From Blattabacterium cuenoti (GTDB lineage Bacteria; Bacteroidota; Bacteroidia; Flavobacteriales; Blattabacteriaceae), in contig NZ_CP059206.1 of assembly GCF_014252015.1 (NCBI RefSeq), positions 62,001-126,000 on the forward strand: a stretch of 64,000 nucleotides of DNA. The letters are read 5' to 3'. The notes under the pieces are model-generated. The model had not been told where the DNA came from. It made no database searches and was given only the letters and a program-made list of their open reading frames with translations. Position numbers and translations under genes: made by a program. This document shows, piece by piece, positions 17,912 through 27,205 of the stretch; position 1 is the first letter of the stretch, and each line of letters starts with the position of its first letter.

Positions 17912-19660
17912 TTAATTAATAAGAATATTTCCTTTAGGATATCTGTAATAATGATGAGAGCCAATTTTGTTTTTTCTTAATAAACCGATCATAACATTGA
18001 AAACTCCTATTCTTCCTAACAACATTAAAAATATTAAAATTAATTTACTTCCGTTTGATAAATTAGAAGTAATACCTAAAGATAATCCTGCTGTAGAAAA
18101 AGCGGAAAAAACTTCAAAAGAAATAGATAAAATATCTTCTTTTGGATCTAAAAAAATTATTATTAAAATACTTATGTATATTATTATTATAGACAACATG
18201 ATAATTGAAAAAGATAACCTAATGGATTCTGAAGATATTTCTCTTCTTTGTATTTCTAATCTATTTTTTCCTCTAGATAAAGAAATAATATTCATTAATG
18301 CTAATGCAAAAGTACTTGTTTTTATTCCTCCACCAGTAGAAGCTGGAGAGGCACCTATCCACATTAAAAAAATAGTAAAAAAAATAGTAGCTGGAGCTAG
18401 ACTATTCATGTTTAATACATGAAAACCTGCAGTTCTAGATGTAGCTGAAGAGAAAAACGAAACTATCCATTTTCCATAAAAAGAAGAATGTTCTGAAAGA
18501 GAAAAATTATATTCACTTATATAATAAAAAACGGTTCCAAAAAAAAGCAAAAAAAAAGTTGTTAAAATAACAATTTGTGTATTTAAAGTTACTACATGTG
18601 CAGGACGTCTAAAATCTTCATATTTAAAAATTTTAAAAAAATACTTTTTTATAGTTAACCACATATATGTAAAAAAATTGAATAAAATATTAAAACCTAT
18701 TCCTCCTAATATTAATAAACAAGCAATAATTAGTTGCAATAGATAATTAAATCTCACTGATGGTGAATATAGTCCTTGACTTAAGGTAGAAAATCCGCTA
18801 TTACAAAAAGCGGATATAGAATGAAAAATAGAAAAAAATAAAATACCATCAGATTCTATTGTATTTTTTTCTTTAACAGAAAAATAAATTAATAAAGCAC
18901 CAATAAATTCTATTGATAAAGTAAACATGACTACTTTTACAGCTAAACTAAGAACATTACTTGTTGTTTTTGTGTTTAAAAAATTACTAATAAAAATGGC
19001 TTCCTTAAAAGAAAATCCATCTCTAAAAAAGTAACTAAAAAAAGAAGTTATAGTTAAAATACCTAATCCTCCTAATTCTATTAATATCAGTATAAAAATT
19101 TTTCCTAAATAGGTAAAATCTTTAGCTGTATCTAACACTACTAATCCGGTTACACATACCGCACTAGTAGAAGTAAATAAAGCGTCTATAAATGATATTT
19201 TTTTTATTGTAGATGCAGGAAGCATTAATAAAATAGATCCCAAAAAAGATAAAAAAACAAAACTTGTAATAAATATGAAAATAGGATTGTGAATTTTAAC
19301 ATATACTATTCGCATAAAATATGTAACACGAATTAGTACATATAGAATTAAACTAATAAGTGTAGATATTTTTATATCTTTTGCATTTATATCTTTATAA
19401 CAGAATAAAATTTTTATAATAGGAAAAATAAGAGCAAGCACCAATATAAAAAATGATAAAAAAATCATGGATTTATAACCTTTTTCAATATTTTTATCAA
19501 AAAGAATAAAAAAGTGTATAATACTTATTATAAATACAATTCCTAAAAGAATTTCTACATTAAAAAATCGAAAAGTTTTCCATCCTAAAGAGATAATTAT
19601 ATAAAAAAATATAATTGGAGCAGTTATATCCAAAAAATTTCGTAATCTAATTTGGATCAT
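17912..19660 (-). CDS. trkH: TrkH/KtrB family potassium transporter membrane subunit
   Basis: Ion-conducting subunit of the K+ uptake system partnered by the adjacent TrkA. It is a 582-aa polytopic protein. The four P-loop repeats are visible, with TSTSAVCVTGLVVLDT, SISAFCNSGFSTL, SATSRTAGFHVLN and VFSAFSTAGLSLGI containing the selectivity-filter glycines. The extra N-terminal helices (residues about 1-130) are common in Bacteroidota TrkH. No promoter box was recognised in the 122-base gap separating it from tsaB. Confidence 0.92.
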   Translation of the reverse strand: MIQIRLRNFLDITAPIIFFYIIISLGWKTFRFFNVEILLGIVFIISIIHFFILFDKNIEKGYKSMIFLSFFILVLALIFPIIKILFCYKDINAKDIKISTLISLILYVLIRVTYFMRIVYVKIHNPIFIFITSFVFLSFLGSILLMLPASTIKKISFIDALFTSTSAVCVTGLVVLDTAKDFTYLGKIFILILIELGGLGILTITSFFSYFFRDGFSFKEAIFISNFLNTKTTSNVLSLAVKVVMFTLSIEFIGALLIYFSVKEKNTIESDGILFFSIFHSISAFCNSGFSTLSQGLYSPSVRFNYLLQLIIACLLILGGIGFNILFNFFTYMWLTIKKYFFKIFKYEDFRRPAHVVTLNTQIVILTTFFLLFFGTVFYYISEYNFSLSEHSSFYGKWIVSFFSSATSRTAGFHVLNMNSLAPATIFFTIFLMWIGASPASTGGGIKTSTFALALMNIISLSRGKNRLEIQRREISSESIRLSFSIIMLSIIIIYISILIIIFLDPKEDILSISFEVFSAFSTAGLSLGITSNLSNGSKLILIFLMLLGRIGVFNVMIGLLRKNKIGSHHYYRYPKGNILIN

Positions 19661-19782
19661 AATTTTTTATGAAATATATTTATCTTTTCTCTTTTTTTTA
19701 AAAAACTCAGTAACATTCCGGTAAAATAAACAATTTTTAGGCATGAAAACCTAATTTTTTTTGAAAAATATTACGTGTTTAT

Positions 19783-20430
19783 TTATAAATAAAAAGGTAT
19801 AAATTTTTTTATATCATTAAATTCTTTTTTACAAAATTTTTTGTAAGAAAGAAGGGCCATATCCATCGCAGATGGTGTTTTACATATAAATTCTTTTTTT
19901 CTATTATGGAAAAATAATTTATTATCAGGAATGTTTCCTATAAAGGAGATTTTTTTATTCTTGAATTTTAATAAAAAATTGAAAAAATTTTCATCCAATT
20001 TTTTTATACTAATAGGATTCAGTCTTTCTTTTGATTCGTTAAATAATGAAGTATAAAAAAAATCTGATTTAGCATGTATCATGGGAATCAAAAATCCTTT
20101 TTTTATATTTATTTTATAACTCATTATAGTTAGTGTATCTATAGATAGCAAAGGAATATTTAAAACATAACATAGTCCTCTAGCAGCCGATGCACCTATT
20201 CTCAAAGAAGTATAAGATCCTGGTCCTTTGCTAACACATATAGATTTTAAATCCTGAATATGAATTCCGGAAATGCTTATAGCATATTGTATAAATATAT
20301 GTAATTTTTCTTCATGAAAATATTTTTCAGAACATTCTTCTACAGAAGCTAAACATCTTCCATTTTTAGCAATACTAACTGAACAATTTTTGGTAGAAGT
20401 TTCTAAATTTAGAATTAAAGACATATTCAA
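19783..20430 (-). CDS. tsaB: tRNA threonylcarbamoyladenosine biosynthesis protein TsaB
   Basis: Partner of TsaD/TsaE in making t6A37 on ANN-decoding tRNAs. The ASKHA-fold N-terminus is MSLILNLETSTKNCSVSIA and the conserved VSKGPGSYTSLRIGAS motif is present. The 215-aa length is typical. ATG 20424 (MSLIL) is a possible alternative start. It is divergent from nadE with only 31 bases between start codons. Confidence 0.92.
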   Translation of the reverse strand: MNMSLILNLETSTKNCSVSIAKNGRCLASVEECSEKYFHEEKLHIFIQYAISISGIHIQDLKSICVSKGPGSYTSLRIGASAARGLCYVLNIPLLSIDTLTIMSYKINIKKGFLIPMIHAKSDFFYTSLFNESKERLNPISIKKLDENFFNFLLKFKNKKISFIGNIPDNKLFFHNRKKEFICKTPSAMDMALLSYKKFCKKEFNDIKKFIPFYL

Positions 20431-20461
20431 TTTTTTTTTTTTAAATTAATGTATTTAAATA

Positions 20462-21247
20462 ATGATGAAAACAGAAAAAGTAATGAAATATATTGTTTTT
20501 TGGTTAAAAGAATATATTAAAAAATCTAAAGCGAATGGCTTTATTATTGGAATATCTGGAGGAATTGATTCTTCAGTAACATCTTTTTTGGTAGCTATGA
20601 CTAAATTTCCTACTATAGTATTAGAAATGCCTATTCTAGAAAAAAAAAAAAATTTGTTACCTATAAAACATGCAAAATTCTTGATCAAAAGATTTTCAAA
20701 TGTTTTTTATTTAAAAAAAGATTTATCTACTTTATTCAAAACTTTTTGCGATATCACTACTAATGATATTGAAAATTCTAAACTTTCTTTGGCATTAGCT
20801 AATGTTAAATCTCGTGTTCGTATGTTAACTTTATACTATTATGCTAACGTGAAAGATTATCTTGTTGTTGGAACTGGAAATAAAGTGGAAGATTTTGGTG
20901 TAGGTTTTTTTACAAAATATGGAGATGGAGGGGTGGATATCCATCCTATTGCTGATTTAAACAAAAGTGAAATACGTTTTTTAGCTAAAAAATTAAATAT
21001 CATTGATGAAATTCAAAAAGCAAAACCAACTGATGGACTTTGGGAAGATCAAAGATCAGATGAAGATCAGTTAGGTGCCACTTATGAGGAGCTAGAATGG
21101 GCTATGGAAATTATGAAAAAAAAAGATTATACTTTTTCTAAAATAGAAGATAAAATTTTAAAAAAATATAAAATCTTACATGATAAAAATATACATAAAA
21201 TGAATCCTATTCCTCTATGCAAGATTCCTAATGAAATAAAAATATGA
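20462..21247 (+). CDS. nadE: NH3-dependent NAD+ synthetase
   Basis: Last step of NAD+ synthesis: amidation of deamido-NAD using ammonia. The PP-loop ATP site SGGIDSSVTSFL is at about residues 31-42; VGTGNKVEDFGVGFFTKYGDGGVDIHPIADL-type motifs (in two parts, starting near residue 137) bind the substrate. At 261 aa it lacks a glutaminase domain, so free ammonia is needed, which fits an endosymbiont that handles nitrogen waste. A second ATG follows immediately at 20465. Confidence 0.93.
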   Translation: MMKTEKVMKYIVFWLKEYIKKSKANGFIIGISGGIDSSVTSFLVAMTKFPTIVLEMPILEKKKNLLPIKHAKFLIKRFSNVFYLKKDLSTLFKTFCDITTNDIENSKLSLALANVKSRVRMLTLYYYANVKDYLVVGTGNKVEDFGVGFFTKYGDGGVDIHPIADLNKSEIRFLAKKLNIIDEIQKAKPTDGLWEDQRSDEDQLGATYEELEWAMEIMKKKDYTFSKIEDKILKKYKILHDKNIHKMNPIPLCKIPNEIKI

Positions 21248-21294
21248 AAATTATATTGTTATAAAATAAAATATATCATACAGAATCGTTTTCG

Positions 21295-21302
21295 TAACTT
21301 TG
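21295..21302 (+). promoter_or_regulatory. Candidate -7 promoter element TAACTTTG before folE
   Basis: TAACTTTG matches the Bacteroidota -7 consensus TAnnTTTG and ends 24 bases before the folE ATG, giving a leader of roughly 17 bases. No TTTG -33 box is found at the expected distance. Confidence 0.4.
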
Positions 21303-21326
21303 TTTTTCATGTATTAAGTTCATTCT

Positions 21327-22028
21327 ATGATGGAAGGAAAACATAAAAAAATTTTAAAAGAAGAAAAATTGACTCAAAAATCTAATTTTATTTTAAATCA
21401 TTCAATCAATACAGACCATACAGATGGGCCTTTGCATAAGGAAGCTTGTTTTATTAGTGATGAAGAAAAGATTGAAAAAATCAAAAAACACTTTTTTCAG
21501 ATTATGAAAATTTTAGGTTTAGATATGAATGACGATAGTTTACGTAAAACACCTAAACGGGTAGCAAAAATGTTTATACAAGAGATATTCAATGGTTTGA
21601 ATCCAAAAAATAGACCTAATCTTTCCATTTTTGAAAATAAATATAAATATAACCAAATGTTAATAGAAAAAAATATAACAGTTTATTCTACTTGTGAACA
21701 TCATTTTCTTCCTATTGTGGGAAAAGCTCATGTAGGTTATATTTCTAATGGAAAAGTTGTAGGTCTTTCCAAAATCAATAGAATTGTAAATTTTTACGCA
21801 AAAAGACCACAAGTTCAAGAACGTTTAACTATACAAATTGTTCAATCTTTACAAAAAATATTAGATACAAAAGATGTTGCTTGTGTTATAGAGGCAAAAC
21901 ATTTATGTGTAAATTCTCGTGGAATCAAGGATATAGATAGTAGTACTATTACTACTGAATTAATAGGATCTTTCAAAAATAATTCAGAAATCAGAAGAGA
22001 GTTTTTACATCATATTGGAATTTCTTAA
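21327..22028 (+). CDS. folE: GTP cyclohydrolase I
   Basis: First enzyme of tetrahydrofolate synthesis, converting GTP to dihydroneopterin triphosphate. Zinc ligands are visible in TCEHHFLPIVGKAHVGYI (Cys, His) and AKHLCVNSRG (Cys). DDSLRKTPKRVAKM and SKINRIVNFYAKRPQVQERLT are also family hallmarks. The 233-aa length includes a non-conserved N-terminal tail of about 45 residues. The gene is followed after 9 bases by cysS. Confidence 0.94.
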   Translation: MMEGKHKKILKEEKLTQKSNFILNHSINTDHTDGPLHKEACFISDEEKIEKIKKHFFQIMKILGLDMNDDSLRKTPKRVAKMFIQEIFNGLNPKNRPNLSIFENKYKYNQMLIEKNITVYSTCEHHFLPIVGKAHVGYISNGKVVGLSKINRIVNFYAKRPQVQERLTIQIVQSLQKILDTKDVACVIEAKHLCVNSRGIKDIDSSTITTELIGSFKNNSEIRREFLHHIGIS

Positions 22029-22037
22029 ATGTAAAAA

Positions 22038-23513
22038 ATGGATAATAAAAATTATCAAAAAAAAAATAGAAATGATCTAAAAATATATAATTCTTTAACA
22101 GAAAAAAAAGAATTTTTTAAGCCTATTCATAAGGAATATGTTGGAATTTATGTATGTGGGCCCACGGTTTATAACCATTTACATTTGGGAAATTGTAGAA
22201 CTTTTATATCATTTGATATTGTTTTTCGTTATTTAAAACACTTAGGTTATAAAGTTCGTTATGTCAGAAATATTACGGATGTCGGACATTTAGAAAATGA
22301 AGATTATGATGTAGAGGACAAAATTTATAAAAAATCTCGTATAGAAGGTCTTGAACCTATGGAAATAGTTCAAAAATATACTTTATCGTTTCACGATTTA
22401 TTAAATATGTTAAATGTCCTACCTCCAAGTATAGAACCTACAGCAACAGGCCATATTATAGAACAAATAGATATGATTCAGGTATTGATGAAAAAAAAAT
22501 TGGCATACGAGATCAATGGATCTGTGTATTTTGATTTACAAAAATATATCAAACTATATCCTTACGGTGTTATTAGTAAAAATAAAATTGATAAACTTTT
22601 TCATAAAAAATTAAAATTTTCAGAGGAAAAACGTGGATTTCAAGATTTTTCTCTTTGGAAAAAAGCTTGTTCGAGTCATATTATGAATTGGAATTCTCCA
22701 TGGGGAAAAGGATTTCCAGGTTGGCATATAGAATGCACTACTATGAGTACAAAATATTTAGGCGAAACTTTTGATATACATGGGGGTGGAATAGATTTAA
22801 AATTTCCTCATCATGAATGCGAGTTAGCACAAGCTATAGGTATTTATAATAAAAAATATCTTGCACATTATTGGATGCATACTAATATGCTAACTTTAAA
22901 CGGAAAGAAGATGAGTAAATCTACGGGAAATTTTTTAGAATTGAAAGACGTAATTCACAAAAAGGTTTGTGAAAATACTTTTTTTCCTAGTATTTTTCGA
23001 TTTTTTATTATACAATCCCATTATAGAAATGTTATAGATTTTTCCAATAAAGGACTTGTGGATGCAGAAAAAGGATATCATCGCATAATGAGAGCCATGA
23101 GTGTATTAAAAAATTTTGAACCTGAAGCATCAAAAGATATATTAAAAAATTATTTTAATGTCTATCATTGGATAGACATTTGTTATGAAGCTATTAATGA
23201 TGATTTTAATATTCCTTTATTAATTAGTCATCTATTTCAAGCTGTCCGTATTATTAATAACAATTATCTTCATAAGATAGAGAAATCTCATGTTAATTTA
23301 TTAAAGGAATATATGGTTTATTTTGTTTTTGATATATTAGGAATTCAGGAAGTGAATTCTTATGAAAAAAGTTATATAAAATTAAAAATACTCGTAAATA
23401 GATTAATCCAATTTCATACAGAGGCAAGAAAACAAAGAAATTGGATTGTATCGGACAGGATTCGTAAAGAACTTTCTTATATAGGCATTTTATTGCATGA
23501 TAAAAAATTATAA
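22038..23513 (+). CDS. cysS: Cysteinyl-tRNA synthetase
   Basis: Class I aminoacyl-tRNA synthetase charging tRNA-Cys. The HIGH-type motif is HLHLGN and the KMSKS motif is present as KKMSKSTGNF. Zinc ligands appear in YVCGPTVYNH, GWHIECTT and FPHHECELAQA. The 491-aa length is normal. Its 3' end overlaps the convergent cystathionine gamma-synthase gene by 6 bases, leaving no room for a separate terminator. Confidence 0.95.
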   Translation: MDNKNYQKKNRNDLKIYNSLTEKKEFFKPIHKEYVGIYVCGPTVYNHLHLGNCRTFISFDIVFRYLKHLGYKVRYVRNITDVGHLENEDYDVEDKIYKKSRIEGLEPMEIVQKYTLSFHDLLNMLNVLPPSIEPTATGHIIEQIDMIQVLMKKKLAYEINGSVYFDLQKYIKLYPYGVISKNKIDKLFHKKLKFSEEKRGFQDFSLWKKACSSHIMNWNSPWGKGFPGWHIECTTMSTKYLGETFDIHGGGIDLKFPHHECELAQAIGIYNKKYLAHYWMHTNMLTLNGKKMSKSTGNFLELKDVIHKKVCENTFFPSIFRFFIIQSHYRNVIDFSNKGLVDAEKGYHRIMRAMSVLKNFEPEASKDILKNYFNVYHWIDICYEAINDDFNIPLLISHLFQAVRIINNNYLHKIEKSHVNLLKEYMVYFVFDILGIQEVNSYEKSYIKLKILVNRLIQFHTEARKQRNWIVSDRIRKELSYIGILLHDKKL

Positions 23514-24659
23514 TGATTTGAAAGCTTGATCAAGATCTTCTATAAGATCTTCTGCATTTTCTATCCCCAAAGATAAACGAATAAGAGAATCTTGTATTCC
23601 TGCATTAATTCTTATTTCTGAAGGAGTGGATTTATGAGTCATAGTTGCTGGATGACAAATTAAACTTTTTGTTCCTCCTAAACTTTCTGCTAATTTGAAT
23701 AACTTGGTAGAAGTTACAACTTTTTTTGCTGATTCTATTGTATTTTTTTTAAGACTAAAAGACACAATACCTCCGAAATATCGTTGTTGTTTTACTGCAA
23801 TAAAATGATTTTTATGATGAGATAATCCAGGATAATAAATTTTATCTATTTCAGAATTTTTTTTATTCTTTAAAAAAGAAGCAATTTGAAATGCATTTTG
23901 AGATTGTTTTTTTATACGTAAATATAATGTTTGGCATCCTCTTATAGTTAACCAACAATCGATAGGAGATAAAACGCCACCAGTTGCATTTTGAATATAT
24001 TTCAACTTTTCATATAAATCTATATCTTTAACTGTAATTAATCCAGCTAATACATCTGAATGACCTGCTAAATATTTTGTTGCACTATGAACTACTATAT
24101 CTGATCCTAATTTTAAAGGATTTTGAATGGCAGGAGAAGCGAAAGTATTATCTACAACAACTAAAATAGTTGGATTTTTATTTTTAGATTTTTTACTAAT
24201 ATATTCTATATCGGAAATTTTTAATGTAGGATTAGTTGGAGATTCCAACCAAACTAATTTTGTATTATTGGAAATAGCAGAAATAGTTTTTTCTGCATCC
24301 GTTGTATCTACAAATTGGGTATTAATCCCTAATTTTTTGTACAAATTTAGTAAACGAAATGTTCCTCCATAAATATCATCTACAGCGACTATTTCATCTC
24401 CATATTTTAATAATTTTAGTATGGCATCTACAGATGCTAATCCAGAAGAAAAAGCTAAACTAGCGTGACCATATTCCAAATTTGTTATTAAATCTTCTAG
24501 TATTTTTCTTGTAGGATTATTAGTTCTAGTATAATCGAATCCTTTATGAACCCCGGGTGCTTCCTGTACGTAAGTAGAGGTTTGATATATTGGAGTAGAT
24601 ATTGCCCCTGTAAGGGGATCAGATAAAATGTTTTGAATAAGTTGAGTTTCTTCCTTCAT
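23508..24659 (-). CDS. metB: Cystathionine gamma-synthase/lyase family PLP enzyme
   Basis: PLP-dependent transsulfuration enzyme. The cofactor lysine lies in HSATKYLAGHSDVLAG, and TRTNNPTRKILED and SSGLASVDAIL are family motifs. Sequence alone does not cleanly separate cystathionine gamma-synthase, beta-lyase and gamma-lyase; in this setting methionine synthesis or interconversion of cysteine and homocysteine is likely. The gene stands alone with its own -7 box (TACATTTG) upstream. Confidence 0.85.
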   Translation of the reverse strand: MKEETQLIQNILSDPLTGAISTPIYQTSTYVQEAPGVHKGFDYTRTNNPTRKILEDLITNLEYGHASLAFSSGLASVDAILKLLKYGDEIVAVDDIYGGTFRLLNLYKKLGINTQFVDTTDAEKTISAISNNTKLVWLESPTNPTLKISDIEYISKKSKNKNPTILVVVDNTFASPAIQNPLKLGSDIVVHSATKYLAGHSDVLAGLITVKDIDLYEKLKYIQNATGGVLSPIDCWLTIRGCQTLYLRIKKQSQNAFQIASFLKNKKNSEIDKIYYPGLSHHKNHFIAVKQQRYFGGIVSFSLKKNTIESAKKVVTSTKLFKLAESLGGTKSLICHPATMTHKSTPSEIRINAGIQDSLIRLSLGIENAEDLIEDLDQAFKSL

Positions 24660-24703
24660 TATTATAAGTTGTAATTATAAAATTTCATAAATAATATTGT
24701 ATG

Positions 24704-24711
24704 CAAATGTA
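24704..24711 (-). promoter_or_regulatory. Candidate -7 promoter element TACATTTG before metB
   Basis: On the minus strand TACATTTG fits TAnnTTTG and lies 44 bases before the ATG at 24659. No -33 TTTG was found at 19-21 bases. No riboswitch-like structure was recognised in the leader. Confidence 0.35.
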
Positions 24712-24782
24712 CTAAAAATGAAAATATAATTTTTGAAAAAAATTTTTTTTATAAAAAAACAACATTTTTTTTGGAAAAAATA

Positions 24783-24790
24783 TAAATTTG
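24783..24790 (+). promoter_or_regulatory. Candidate -7 promoter element TAAATTTG before atpB
   Basis: TAAATTTG fits the Bacteroidota -7 consensus and ends 25 bases before the atpB ATG. No TTTG box occurs at the usual 19-21-base spacing. Confidence 0.35.
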
Positions 24791-24815
24791 TTTTCTATTT
24801 TTCTATCATTTAATA

Positions 24816-25886
24816 ATGATTTCAAAAAAAATAATATATTCATTATTCTTTTTTTTGTTTTTTTTGGTTGAATCTTCTAATACTACTAATACTAATATTA
24901 GAATGGATAAGGATAAAAAGAATAATAAAATGGATATAGCTAGTACTATTTTTAATCATGTAAGTGATTCTCATGAATGGCATATTGCAGGAACTCATAA
25001 TCATGGAATTATTTTTTCTTTGCCAGTTATTTTATGGAACGATGGATTAGAATTTTTTTCTTCATCAAAATTTTCATGTGAAAATATAGTAAAAGGAAAA
25101 TATGGATATTATAAAATGTTTCGAGGAAAAATATATAAAACTAATAATAGTGGAAGACTATATGTAGATTCGAAAGGAATTCCAAAAAATGATAAACCTT
25201 GGGATTTTTCTATTACAAAAAATGTGATATCCATTTTGATGTCCTCTTTTTTGTTATGTTATCTTTTTATAAGAATGAAATGTAGTTATCTAAATCATCA
25301 AGTGAAATGGAATTTGGGGATTGTTTTAGAATTTTTCATTTTGTTTATACGGGATGAGATTGCAATTCCTAATATTGGAAATAAAAAATATAAAACTTTT
25401 CTTCCTTTTTTATTAACATCTTTTTTCTTTATATTAATTAATAATTTAATGGGTATTATTCCCGGATTTCCAAATGTAACAGGAAACATAAATGTTACAT
25501 TAGTGTTAGCTATAATGACATTTATTATATCCAATATAAATGCAAGCACGAGTTACTGGAAACATACTTTTTGTATGCCAGGTATTCCAATGGGAATTAG
25601 ATTCTTATTAGCTCCTATTGAATTGATTGGAATTTTTATTCGTCCATTAACTTTATGTATTCGATTGTTTGCTAATATCACTGCTGGACACATAATTATT
25701 TTGAGTTTTATTTGTCTCATTTTTATTTTTAAAAATTTTTTCATAGCTGGTTTTTCTATAATTTTTGGTTTTTTTATTTCTATGTTAGAAATTATGGTTG
25801 CTTTTTTACAGGCTTTTATTTTTACAACTTTATCTGCTTTACTTATAGGAATGTCTGTTAAAAATTATGATAATGAAACGCATTAA
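24816..25886 (+). CDS. atpB: F0F1 ATP synthase subunit a
   Basis: Membrane subunit that forms the proton half-channels of F0. The essential arginine lies in PLTLCIRLFANITAGH (near residue 288). The 356-aa protein has a signal-like N-terminus and a long periplasmic segment (residues about 30-135) before the membrane helices, as in other Bacteroidota. It heads atpBEFHAG; beta and epsilon genes (atpD, atpC) are not here, matching the split arrangement common in the phylum. Confidence 0.94.
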   Translation: MISKKIIYSLFFFLFFLVESSNTTNTNIRMDKDKKNNKMDIASTIFNHVSDSHEWHIAGTHNHGIIFSLPVILWNDGLEFFSSSKFSCENIVKGKYGYYKMFRGKIYKTNNSGRLYVDSKGIPKNDKPWDFSITKNVISILMSSFLLCYLFIRMKCSYLNHQVKWNLGIVLEFFILFIRDEIAIPNIGNKKYKTFLPFLLTSFFFILINNLMGIIPGFPNVTGNINVTLVLAIMTFIISNINASTSYWKHTFCMPGIPMGIRFLLAPIELIGIFIRPLTLCIRLFANITAGHIIILSFICLIFIFKNFFIAGFSIIFGFFISMLEIMVAFLQAFIFTTLSALLIGMSVKNYDNETH

Positions 25887-25901
25887 AAAAATATTAATAA
25901 T

Positions 25902-26129
25902 ATGGATATAGATTTAACTTATTCAGGTTTAGCTGCTTTGGGATCTGGTCTTGCAGTAATAGGGGCTGGATTAGGCATTGGAAATATTGGAAGTTCTGCA
26001 ATGAATGCTATTGCTAGACAACCTGAAGCTTCAAATAAAATACAAAATGCTATGATTATAGCAGCTGCACTAATTGAAGGAGCCGCGTTATTTGGTATAG
26101 TTACTACATTATTAGCTGTATTTAAATGA
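25902..26129 (+). CDS. atpE: F0F1 ATP synthase subunit c
   Basis: 75-aa double-helix hairpin that oligomerises into the c-ring. The ion-binding glutamate is in the second helix (AAALIEGAALFG). The loop is ARQPEASNK. The residue after Glu is Gly rather than the Ser/Thr of Na+-type rings, so protons are the likely coupling ion. It sits 15 bases after atpB and 7 before atpF. Confidence 0.95.
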   Translation: MDIDLTYSGLAALGSGLAVIGAGLGIGNIGSSAMNAIARQPEASNKIQNAMIIAAALIEGAALFGIVTTLLAVFK

Positions 26130-26136
26130 AATTTAA

Positions 26137-26625
26137 ATGGATTTAATTACACCTTCTATTGGATTAATTGTTTGGCAATCAATAATATTTATATTTCTTA
26201 TTTTTTTTCTTTCAAAATTTGCTTGGAAACCAATCATGAATTTTATTGATCAAAGAGAAGAAGAAATTAAAATATCTATTGAAAAAGCTGATCAAGTGAA
26301 AAAAGAGTTAAAATATATAGAAGATAAAAAAAATCAAATTTTAAAGGAAACTCGTGTGAAAAGAGACATGATTTTGAAAGAAGCTATTCAAATAAAAGAA
26401 AAAATAAAATCGAAAGCTAGAGAAGAAGGAATGATAGAAAAGATCAAAATTATAGAAGAAACAAGAAAAAATCTTCAAAAAGAAAAAGAAATTGCAATTT
26501 CTAAATTAAAAAATAAAATAGGAAATATTTCTATTCAGATAGCAGAAAAAATATTAAAAAAAGAATTATATCAAAACGATAAACAAAATAAATTTATAAA
26601 AGAATTAGTAGAAAAATTATCTTAA
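26137..26625 (+). CDS. atpF: F0F1 ATP synthase subunit b
   Basis: Peripheral stalk subunit. One N-terminal membrane helix (about residues 8-28) is followed by a long, highly charged coiled coil that includes LSKFAWKPIMNFIDQREEEI, the conserved membrane-proximal segment. 162 aa is standard. It lies within the atp operon. Confidence 0.94.
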   Translation: MDLITPSIGLIVWQSIIFIFLIFFLSKFAWKPIMNFIDQREEEIKISIEKADQVKKELKYIEDKKNQILKETRVKRDMILKEAIQIKEKIKSKAREEGMIEKIKIIEETRKNLQKEKEIAISKLKNKIGNISIQIAEKILKKELYQNDKQNKFIKELVEKLS

Positions 26626-26645
26626 TTTTATTGAATTGGATAAAA

Positions 26646-27185
26646 ATGTTTTCATATAAAAAAATAATTCAACATTATGCTAGAGTTCTTTTTGAGTATT
26701 CTATTATGAATATGAGGAATCATGAAGTTTTTTACCATAAGATAAAAAAAATATCTTTATTTTTTAATAAAAATCTAGATATAGGTAAAATTATTAGTAC
26801 TCCTTTATTAAACTCTGAAAAAAAAATAAAAATATTTAAAAAAATATTTTTTACTTTTGATGTTTTGCTTTTTCAATTTATTAAACTTTTAATTCTAAAA
26901 AAGAGAGAAACTTTTTTACAAGAAATTTTTTTAGAATATCAAAAAATATACGAAGAAAATCAAAAAGGATTTATAAAATCTATTATTACTTCTGCTATTC
27001 CTTTGAATAAGGATATACAAGAAATAATTGCAAAAAAAATAATAACTAACAAAAAAAAATTTCATATCATTAATAAAATTGATCAATCTATTATTGGAGG
27101 TTTTATATTTCGTGTAGGATATAAAGAATGGAATTTTAGTGTTCAGAAACAGTTGTTCAGTATTAAAAAAATATTTCAAAATTAA
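26646..27185 (+). CDS. atpH: F0F1 ATP synthase subunit delta
   Basis: Peripheral stalk subunit joining b to the top of F1. It is a poorly conserved 179-aa protein recognised by position between atpF and atpA, by the N-terminal [10 protein letters not shown] motif and by the C-terminal [18 protein letters not shown] segment. I use ATG 26646 rather than the in-frame TTG at 26631, which would lie only 5 bases after the atpF stop. Confidence 0.9.
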   Translation: MFSYKKIIQHYARVLFEYSIMNMRNHEVFYHKIKKISLFFNKNLDIGKIISTPLLNSEKKIKIFKKIFFTFDVLLFQFIKLLILKKRETFLQEIFLEYQKIYEENQKGFIKSIITSAIPLNKDIQEIIAKKIITNKKKFHIINKIDQSIIGGFIFRVGYKEWNFSVQKQLFSIKKIFQN

Positions 27186-27205
27186 ATAAAAGTTTTTATT
27201 TTCAT

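Noticed and set aside
17967..18422. 151-aa plus-strand ORF inside trkH
   Set aside because: Antisense to a well-conserved K+ transporter; composition is that of a reverse-complement shadow.
19737..19762. Hairpin TTAGG/CCTAA followed by eight T's on the plus strand
   Set aside because: It looks like a terminator but no plus-strand gene ends before it; on the minus strand there is no T-run, so no function is assigned.
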